Origin: CAZHOS01 sp964534605
GTDB taxonomy: Bacteria; Patescibacteriota; Saccharimonadia; Saccharimonadales; VXPC01
Direction of reading: 5' to 3'
Length of the DNA stretch: 9,404 nucleotides
Assembly: GCA_964534605.1 (NCBI GenBank)
Contig: CAZHOS010000026.1
Coordinates: 1-9,404 of the forward strand
Shown: piece after piece, positions 5,090 through 9,404 of the stretch
How positions within the stretch are numbered: the stretch's first letter is position 1
How the letters are laid out: every line of letters starts with the position of its first letter
Made by a program: the position numbers and the translations under genes
The notes under the pieces: generated by a model
What the model was told of the DNA's origin: nothing
Seen by the model: only the letters and a program-made list of their open reading frames with translations
Database searches by the model: none

Positions 5090-5165
5090 CCCACTCGTAC
5101 CGAGAGATCGGTTCGAGTGGGGTATCACTTTGTACACAAGATTTATTTTGTGCCCAGAGCAATAC
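5090..5165 (+). repeat. Structured intergenic RNA module, copy 4 (after gene D)
   Basis: Part 1: CCCACTCG (5090-5097) with CGAGTGGG (5114-5121), a T-T mismatch, then ACCGA (5099-5103) with TCGGT (5108-5112) closing a GAGA loop. Part 2: P1 GTAT (5122-5125) with ATAC (5162-5165); P2 CTTTG (5128-5132) with CAGAG (5155-5159); P3 CACAA (5135-5139) with TTGTG (5148-5152). The upper hairpin shares almost no loop-proximal sequence with the other copies, yet still folds. Confidence 0.75.
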
Positions 5166-5212
5166 GGACTTTTATTAAACAATTTCTAAAAAACAAGAGC
5201 CCCTCGCTGCCT

Positions 5213-5218
5213 TATAAT
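5213..5218 (+). promoter_or_regulatory. -10 element upstream of the HNH gene
   Basis: A perfect TATAAT at 5213-5218. The sequence 17 bases upstream (AAAACA) is a poor -35. The start would be near 5225, leaving a leader of about 29 nt with a GGGAGG ribosome-binding site at 5244-5249. Confidence 0.5.
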
Positions 5219-5253
5219 AGGACACATAAGAATTATCTACTTGGGAGGGCAAT

Positions 5254-5607
5254 ATGGGTTTTAATAATTCGGTAGAGGGCATGGACTTTAGTGGCAAGCA
5301 GCTGGCAGCTATTTGGTGCAAAGCAGCAGAGGTGGCAGGGCAGGACCCGGATATAGTCCGCAAGGACAAGGCCGGTGCCTGGATAGTTAGGGGCCAGTAT
5401 GGCTACGACGGCGACGAGCTAGGTATGTCGTGGGAGGTTGACCATATTATGCCTAAAAGTCAGGGCGGTAGTGATGATGTAGATAATCTGCAGCCTCTGC
5501 AGGGGCTTAATAACCGTAGCAAATGCGACGATTGCCCAGAGTGGACAAGTCGCGTTAGTGCAGAGGCTGACCAGAATATATACAAGGATCAAGTCTGGAC
5601 TATATAG
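5254..5607 (+). CDS. HNH endonuclease-like protein (117 aa)
   Basis: An HNH (beta-beta-alpha-metal) nuclease domain covers residues about 40-92. The motif reads WEVDHIMPKSQGG with the DH pair at 63-64, then Asn78 in DNLQPLQ, then Asn87 in NNRSK, giving the H-x13-N-x8-N spacing and the NLQPL...N..K signature of small stand-alone HNH proteins common in phages and bacteria. The Cys pair at 91 and 94 is at the end of the domain, and no matching N-terminal CxxC is present, so a structural zinc is doubtful. There is no recognition domain, methylase, RuvC domain or reverse transcriptase nearby. The ATG at 5254 follows GGGAGG at good spacing. The protein probably cuts or nicks DNA; a role in restriction, DNA packaging or mobility cannot be told from sequence. 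The next gene starts 46 bases downstream on the same strand. Confidence 0.85.
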   Translation: MGFNNSVEGMDFSGKQLAAIWCKAAEVAGQDPDIVRKDKAGAWIVRGQYGYDGDELGMSWEVDHIMPKSQGGSDDVDNLQPLQGLNNRSKCDDCPEWTSRVSAEADQNIYKDQVWTI

Positions 5608-5615
5608 TAAAGGTA

Positions 5616-5644
5616 TTGCACAAACGGAATGTAGGTGTCATAAT
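5616..5644 (+). promoter_or_regulatory. Possible promoter of the WhiB-like gene
   Basis: TTGCAC (5616-5621), a 17-base spacer, then CATAAT (5639-5644). The predicted start at about 5650-5652 lies only 2-4 bases before the ATG at 5654, so the transcript would be nearly leaderless, in keeping with the absence of a Shine-Dalgarno. Confidence 0.45.
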
Positions 5645-5653
5645 ACTGCTCCA

Positions 5654-5998
5654 ATGGAGAGAAATTTATATGTAGTTGGTGGGCAGGAGTCGTCCACCGA
5701 CTGGATGACTGAGGGCGCTTGTCGAGGTGATAGCGATTTGTTCTTTGCGCCTTTTGCTGAGCGTCCAGAAGCCCGCGTTAGACGAGAGGCTAAGGCTAGA
5801 GCTATATGCAGCTCATGCGATGTTATAGATCCGTGCCAGCAATACGCCAGAGAGAACCTAGAGCTTGGGTTTTGGGGCGGCGAGAGCGAGTCCGAGCGCG
5901 CGGCCGCAGGCTTTAGCCCAAGAACGCCCGTCATAGGGCGCCGCCAGGTAGCAGCCAGAAAGGCGATAGAGCGCGCCGTCGGCAAAGATCGCAGCTAG
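5654..5998 (+). CDS. WhiB-family iron-sulfur transcription factor (114 aa)
   Basis: WhiB-like (Wbl) proteins hold a [4Fe-4S] cluster and act as transcription factors, in characterised cases by binding region 4 of the primary sigma factor. All hallmarks are present: Cys23, Cys52, Cys55 and Cys61 (C-x28-C-x2-C-x5-C), DLFF after the first Cys, the turn motif GFWGG at 72-76 (GVWGG in most members), and a basic C-terminal tail (GRRQVAARK). The leading DWMTEGACRG matches the usual W-x-x-x-A-A-C-R approach. The frame is open upstream to 5558, but that part overlaps the HNH gene and looks random, so I place the start at ATG 5654. The family was long treated as specific to Actinobacteria and their phages. 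A sigma-like gene elsewhere in this window is a conceivable partner (inference). Confidence 0.93.
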   Translation: MERNLYVVGGQESSTDWMTEGACRGDSDLFFAPFAERPEARVRREAKARAICSSCDVIDPCQQYARENLELGFWGGESESERAAAGFSPRTPVIGRRQVAARKAIERAVGKDRS

Positions 5999-6022
5999 CT
6001 GTACGCTGGGAATCCAGACTCG

Positions 6023-6964
6023 TTAGCGGATACTATTGCGTTTGTTGATAGCGTACAGCGGCCGGCCTTTTACTTGCTGATGAATGTTGGCGACGTAAAG
6101 GCCCAAGAATCCAATGTTGGTAAGAACTATACCCACCAAAAAGAGCGTCAGCGTGCCAAGTGCAGCCGGGCCAGTAAAGCCAAACTTGTCGTCTAGCAGA
6201 TATTTGGACACTCCGATAAACAACCCCAGAGATCCAGCGAACAGAGTTATTATAACGCCCAAATATATTGTGAACCTCAGCGGGAAGAGCGACATAGATA
6301 CCAGTGTGTCGGCAGCTAGCTTAAACAGTTTTCGGACACTATAGCTGGCAGCACCTGCCTGGCGCTCGTCGGCGTCAAAGTAAACGTAGCTGCGTTGATA
6401 GCCCAGCCAGTCGATCATGCCGCGGGTGATGCGATTGTTCTCGGACATGGCGTTAAATGCCTCTACCACCTCGCGGTCTAGCAGGCGAAAATCGGTCGCC
6501 TTGGGCATTAGCCGTGTTTCGGAGATGCGGTTGATAATTGCATAGAACAGCTTGGACATAAGGTGTTTAAACGTGCTCTCTTTGCCTTCAGTTCTGCGGA
6601 CTCCGACAATGACCTGCTGGCCTGCGCGCCAGGCCTCGATAAACTCCGGAATATAGCGGGGTGGGTGCTGCAGATCGGCGTCCATCATTATAACAGCATC
6701 TGCCTGACTGCTGTGTAGGCCAGCGGATAGGGCGATTTCTTTACCAAAGTTGCGGGCCAGGGCAATGAGCGAGACATTCTTATGAGCTTTGGCGACTGCC
6801 TGAGCGGCCAGGACTCCGTCCTGCTGGCTGCCGTCGTCTACTAGGATGACACTCCATGTGACTTCTGCGCCCTTCATGGCTTTTTTGAGGGCAGGCATCA
6901 GGAGGCGCAAGGATTCGTCCTCGTTATAGCACGGTACAATAATATTCAATGTTGGCTTACGCAC
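6023..6964 (-). CDS. GT2-family polyprenyl-phosphate glycosyltransferase (GtrB/DPM1-like)
   Basis: An inverting GT-A glycosyltransferase that would load a sugar onto undecaprenyl phosphate on the cytoplasmic face of the membrane, for later use on surface polymers. The catalytic domain opens with IIVPCYNE and carries DDGS (43-46) and the metal-binding DADLQHPP (95-102, the DXD equivalent). The segment near 200-230, with ERQAGAASYSVRKL and SFPLR-like SLFPLR, matches the GtrB/YfdH group. Two transmembrane helices follow at about 231-252 and 267-291, then the typical short basic end with GRPLYAI. A length of 313 residues is normal. The start is GTG at 6964, set by AGGAGG five bases upstream. It converges with the WhiB-like gene across 24 bases. 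The donor sugar is unknown. Confidence 0.92.
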   Translation of the reverse strand: MRKPTLNIIVPCYNEDESLRLLMPALKKAMKGAEVTWSVILVDDGSQQDGVLAAQAVAKAHKNVSLIALARNFGKEIALSAGLHSSQADAVIMMDADLQHPPRYIPEFIEAWRAGQQVIVGVRRTEGKESTFKHLMSKLFYAIINRISETRLMPKATDFRLLDREVVEAFNAMSENNRITRGMIDWLGYQRSYVYFDADERQAGAASYSVRKLFKLAADTLVSMSLFPLRFTIYLGVIITLFAGSLGLFIGVSKYLLDDKFGFTGPAALGTLTLFLVGIVLTNIGFLGLYVANIHQQVKGRPLYAINKRNSIR

Positions 6965-7019
6965 CGCAGCCTCCTGTCACCCAGACACCAAAGATATATA
7001 GATTTTTACTCACCCTATT

Positions 7020-7047
7020 AGTATGAACTAACGATGCCGGTATGCAA
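7020..7047 (-). promoter_or_regulatory. Possible promoter of the GT2 gene
   Basis: On the minus strand, TTGCAT (7047-7042), a 16-base spacer, then CATACT (7025-7020). The leader would be about 49 nt and includes the AGGAGG site. The -35 overlaps a short palindrome, TATGC-AA-GCATA (7041-7052). Confidence 0.35.
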
Positions 7048-7060
7048 GCATAAGTATTTG

Positions 7061-7945
7061 TTAGCCAAATACTTTGTCGGTCAGCTTCTTTTTGGGCTTG
7101 ATAGCATTAGCTATTAGGTCGGCATCGAACTGAGCAGGCGTCGTGCCCTCGATCGCGTAGAAATACACAGCAGCCTTTACAATAGCACCAAGCACGCTGG
7201 TGGCAATCAGCAGAACCAATAATCCTATGATCAATAAAGCGCCAACTATAAATGCTAGTGTCCCCGACACTGACGCAGCTGCAACTGTTAATAAGACAGA
7301 TGGAATACTGTATGCCAAAAACCCTAGGAAGAATGCAATGCCTAGCCCTAGATTAAGGATAACGTTCTCGCCCCAAGTTTTTTTGATAACTCCGCCAGAT
7401 CGTTTGACGGCCTTGAATGGTCCGATAGGCTCTGGGGCATCGACAATATTAATGATTGCAAAGGCCGAGGCAATTGCCCATGCGATGTTTAGCACATTGG
7501 CGATGATTGTGCCGACAACGCCTAGACGTTCTTCGATAGCGCTGAGGATGAGTCCAATGGTGACTGACACCATAGAGAACATCATAATTGGCCAGGCACG
7601 CCCACGTGCTGCCGCAAAGGCCGTGCTAACGGTCGGATCACCACCGCGAAAGCGAAATAGCACAGCCGCGGCAATCATGGCCTCTATAAAGTGCCGCGCA
7701 AATGTAGTGCCGAGCAGCAGTAGCAAGAAACCAATATACCCCAAGGCGTTAAGCTGCACATCACTACCAGCAGCTGTATCGATGAACTCTATGCCGCCTA
7801 GTAACCATATAGACAATGCACCCAGTATCCAGAGGACAATAACGCCCAGGCCTCCAAAAAAGTTAATGCCAACTAGTTCTTTATCCTGGCGCAGGACACG
7901 GAACGATGACTTTGTAAGACTAATAGAATTGCTAATTTTACCCAT
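7061..7945 (-). CDS. Integral membrane protein, DUF6159-like (294 aa)
   Basis: A polytopic membrane protein with about six hydrophobic segments. It begins with a cytoplasmic SFRVLRQDKELVGINFF motif just before the first helix. It has a central KRSGGVIKKTWGEN segment between membrane helices, and near the C-terminus YAIEGTTPAQFD. These three blocks, in this order, fit my recollection of DUF6159, whose function is unknown. I set the start at ATG 7945 rather than the in-frame ATG at 7963, because a perfect TATAAT ends six bases before 7945; translation from 7963 would need RNA from upstream of that promoter. The C-terminal tail is Lys-rich. It lies 25 bases downstream of the flippase gene, so it may also be read through from it. 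A link to envelope assembly is suggested by position only. Confidence 0.8.
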   Translation of the reverse strand: MGKISNSISLTKSSFRVLRQDKELVGINFFGGLGVIVLWILGALSIWLLGGIEFIDTAAGSDVQLNALGYIGFLLLLLGTTFARHFIEAMIAAAVLFRFRGGDPTVSTAFAAARGRAWPIMMFSMVSVTIGLILSAIEERLGVVGTIIANVLNIAWAIASAFAIINIVDAPEPIGPFKAVKRSGGVIKKTWGENVILNLGLGIAFFLGFLAYSIPSVLLTVAAASVSGTLAFIVGALLIIGLLVLLIATSVLGAIVKAAVYFYAIEGTTPAQFDADLIANAIKPKKKLTDKVFG

Positions 7946-7951
7946 GTCCGA

Positions 7952-7957
7952 ATTATA
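7952..7957 (-). promoter_or_regulatory. -10 element of a leaderless promoter (DUF6159-like gene)
   Basis: A perfect minus-strand TATAAT at 7957-7952, with exactly six bases (TCGGAC) before the ATG at 7945. It lies between the flippase stop and this start, so the gene can be transcribed independently. No Shine-Dalgarno is present. Confidence 0.6.
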
Positions 7958-7970
7958 GCACATGGATTGC

Positions 7971-9230
7971 TTAAGAGTTTTGGTTACGCAGACACCAGGT
8001 TATCGTCCAGGCCGCGCATAGCCCTAGTGTAATGGCTATGCCGCTTGCAAAGTGCGAGGCAATGGATTCTAACGATTCGTTGTTGGCCACCAGCAGGGCG
8101 GTGGTTATAGCCAGGCCGGCTAGTATTGGCCCAATAATATAGCGCTCGCGCAGGGCAACATGGAAGTTAACGATAATATTTATAATCCCCAGCAGACCAA
8201 GCGCTAGGCTGAGCCTGGGTAATAAATGGGCGTACTGCACGTATATATCGCCAAGCAAGATGCGCGTTACAGTACCGGGCACCGCCCACATAACCAGCAG
8301 GCCAGAGCCGCCGATGAGGGCCATCAGGCCTAGGCTGCCGGTGTAGTTACGGATGTTGCTCTGCATGGATTGGCTGGGCTTTACCTTAGATATCATCACC
8401 GCCGAGAACGACGCTGTTAGGAAGAATAGTGTACGCGCCACCACTGCAATACCTGCATATAGCCCGGCGGTATCTGGGTCGAAGGCCTCTTTGACAAAAA
8501 ATGTATCCAGGCTCATTAGTACCAGAACGCTTAGCAGGCTGAGCGATATTAGTACGATATAGTTGGCATGCGCGCGCAGGGCGGTGCCAGCGAATTTTGC
8601 CTTGGTCGAACCTTGGCTGGGTGCAATATCCAGATGCTTCCTGGCCTGCCAAGCGTTATAGATAGCGGCCAGTGCTACGCCAGCCATAATGCCTGTCGAG
8701 CCAAAACCCAACCAACCAGCGCTAGCTGCCAACACTAGCTTGAACAGCGCCTGCGAGAATTGCAGCAGAGCAACTCGGTCAAACCGCTGGCGTGACTGCA
8801 TGTAGCTAACAGGCAGCACGAACTGTAGTCCTGCAATAACGGCGACAACCGTTGGTACCAGTGGCCACCAGTTCTCGAACTGTAGGGTGTTGCTAATAAG
8901 TGGCGCCAGCGCCAGGCTAAACAGCCCGATCCCAGCGGTTATCAGCAGCAAGGTGCGTGACGTATTGCGCAGGAACTGGGCGATAGCGTCTTTTTTGGTC
9001 TCTTCCTTTAGCGTGTTGACCACAAAGATCCGCAGCACCTGCGAGAATATCGCTAGCTGCGCCATGAGAGATATTAGTATCTGCACCTCGCCAAACTGCT
9101 GCGTAGTAATAAAGCGGCTGATCACCGGGTACAGAGCATAGTTGATAGCTCCAGTCATGATAGATCCCAAAAACAGGATGCCGTTGTCGGCCACAAAGCG
9201 ATTAGACTGCAGCTTGGTTAATAAACTCAC
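7971..9230 (-). CDS. Oligosaccharide flippase-like membrane protein (Wzx/MATE-type superfamily)
   Basis: A 419-residue polytopic protein with roughly 12 hydrophobic segments across its length and no large soluble domain. This is the size and layout of polysaccharide flippases of the MOP (multidrug/oligosaccharidyl-lipid/polysaccharide) superfamily, which move lipid-linked oligosaccharides to the outer face of the membrane. The N-terminus shows the usual first helix and loop, GSIMTGAINYALYPVISRF, followed by TTQQFGEVQILISL, close to the 'R.L....FG......' signature of these proteins. The start is GTG at 9230, with no Shine-Dalgarno and a -10 six bases upstream. Together with the GT2 and GT4 enzymes it suggests a surface-glycan pathway split into several short units in this window. 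The exact subfamily and cargo are not clear from sequence. Confidence 0.85.
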   Translation of the reverse strand: MSLLTKLQSNRFVADNGILFLGSIMTGAINYALYPVISRFITTQQFGEVQILISLMAQLAIFSQVLRIFVVNTLKEETKKDAIAQFLRNTSRTLLLITAGIGLFSLALAPLISNTLQFENWWPLVPTVVAVIAGLQFVLPVSYMQSRQRFDRVALLQFSQALFKLVLAASAGWLGFGSTGIMAGVALAAIYNAWQARKHLDIAPSQGSTKAKFAGTALRAHANYIVLISLSLLSVLVLMSLDTFFVKEAFDPDTAGLYAGIAVVARTLFFLTASFSAVMISKVKPSQSMQSNIRNYTGSLGLMALIGGSGLLVMWAVPGTVTRILLGDIYVQYAHLLPRLSLALGLLGIINIIVNFHVALRERYIIGPILAGLAITTALLVANNESLESIASHFASGIAITLGLCAAWTITWCLRNQNS

Positions 9231-9236
9231 TACTAC

Positions 9237-9242
9237 AGTATA
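9237..9242 (-). promoter_or_regulatory. -10 element of a leaderless promoter (flippase gene)
   Basis: Minus-strand TATACT at 9242-9237 followed by six bases (GTAGTA) and the GTG start codon at 9230. The block CGCTATACTGTAG is the same as before the GT4 gene 6 kb away, down to the distance from the GTG. Confidence 0.6.
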
Positions 9243-9306
9243 GCGGGTAGTTTAGGGATTGGGGACTGGTATTTAATATTTAGGGGGTCTGTAGCTTTAC
9301 GGTTAT

Positions 9307-9361
9307 AAAGAAAAGCCCACCCCTTGCACAATTAAGCGCTGCGGGAGCGGGCTCTTCTTTT
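9307..9361. terminator. Bidirectional intrinsic terminator
   Basis: The arms AGCCCACCCC (9314-9323) and GGGAGCGGGCT (9343-9353) form a stem of about 10 bp with wobble pairs. On the plus strand TCTTCTTTT (9353-9361) follows. On the minus strand the stem is followed by TTTTCTTT (complement of 9306-9313). It probably ends transcription of a gene lying to the right of the window, before the flippase promoter. Confidence 0.65.
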
Positions 9362-9404
9362 GAAGATTGCGCTCTACCGCTGGGGGCGGGTTAAGGAGTC
9401 AGGA

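Noticed and set aside
3654..5165. Standard integron attC sites.
   Set aside because: The modules are two stacked hairpins rather than one imperfect hairpin, and the RYYYAAC / GTTRRRY boundary pair is not found at consistent positions. No integrase is in the window. A looser cassette hypothesis is kept as a finding.
3654..5165. tRNA or tRNA-like genes, because the modules are 75-77 nt.
   Set aside because: There are no four-arm cloverleaf, T-loop or acceptor/CCA features; the fold is two consecutive stem-loops.
3654..5165. A CRISPR array.
   Set aside because: Repeats are separated by genes of 250-340 bases and differ in sequence; no spacers and no cas genes.
5048..5607. A HEARO/OMEGA-type RNA with an IscB-like nuclease.
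   Set aside because: The HNH protein is only 117 residues, without RuvC or bridge-helix parts, and the fold also follows three other genes.
5558..5653. An N-terminal extension of the WhiB-like protein.
   Set aside because: It overlaps the end of the HNH gene out of frame, has no ribosome-binding site, and WhiB proteins usually begin shortly before the first cysteine.
7200..7958. A 252-codon plus-strand open frame.
   Set aside because: It is the antisense of the DUF6159-like membrane gene; its Pro/Ser/Thr-rich translation is typical of the opposite strand of a hydrophobic protein.
9330..9404. A minus-strand tRNA, suggested by AGCGGTAGAGCGC (complement of 9368-9380).
   Set aside because: The expected GCTC partner of a D-arm is missing, no anticodon or T-arm follows, and the next sequence is better explained as a terminator stem.
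1..9404. TGA recoded as Gly or Trp, as in some candidate-phyla bacteria.
   Set aside because: Gene C ends with TGA directly before its module, and the recognised proteins are complete without reading through any TGA.
1..9404. Over-use of the tetramer CTAG.
   Set aside because: By eye CTAG is common and clearly not avoided, but a rough hand tally is not far above chance, so I do not treat it as a signal.

Overview
The window looks like a chromosomal stretch from a small-genome bacterium with moderate GC. My best guess is a Saccharibacteria (TM7/Patescibacteria) relative, or less likely a low-GC actinobacterium. The evidence is a WhiB-family gene with the full cysteine set, a mix of leadered and leaderless genes, very short convergent gaps, and several small proteins of no recognisable family. 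TGA is read as a normal stop (for example at 4598-4600), so this is not a TGA-recoded lineage such as SR1 or Gracilibacteria. The assignment is inference; no rRNA or universal marker gene is present.

Layout. (1) 1-743, minus strand: a gene cut by the left edge whose 247 visible residues resemble regions 2 and 3 of a sigma-70 factor. (2) 744-989: a divergent promoter region with overlapping -10 elements and a structured leader, feeding a 377-residue soluble protein of unknown function (990-2123, plus). (3) 2133-3227, minus: a GT4 glycosyltransferase on an apparently leaderless GTG start. (4) 3295-5253, plus: an array of small genes. Three encode divergent paralogs (here A, B and C) and the fourth a small membrane protein (D). 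Each has its own promoter. Each of the four is followed by a copy of a 75-77 nt two-part RNA fold whose stems are kept by compensatory base changes. Genes A, B and C also begin, at the predicted transcription start, with a hairpin of fixed design (7-8 bp stem, six-base loop AACNNG). (5) 5254-5998, plus: an HNH-nuclease-like gene, then a WhiB-like Fe-S regulator. (6) 6023-9230, minus: a GT2 polyprenyl-phosphate glycosyltransferase, a DUF6159-like membrane protein and an oligosaccharide-flippase-like protein. (7) 9231-9404: a promoter and a bidirectional terminator.

How it fits together. The two glycosyltransferases and the flippase point to assembly and export of a surface polysaccharide or glycolipid. 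The sigma-like and WhiB-like proteins are transcription factors. The 3.3-5.2 kb array is the part least explained by known families. It behaves as a set of gene cassettes, each with a 3' fold and, for the paralogs, also a 5' hairpin, and it is my candidate for an undescribed system. No stretch over 300 bases is without a gene; the longest gap is 744-989.
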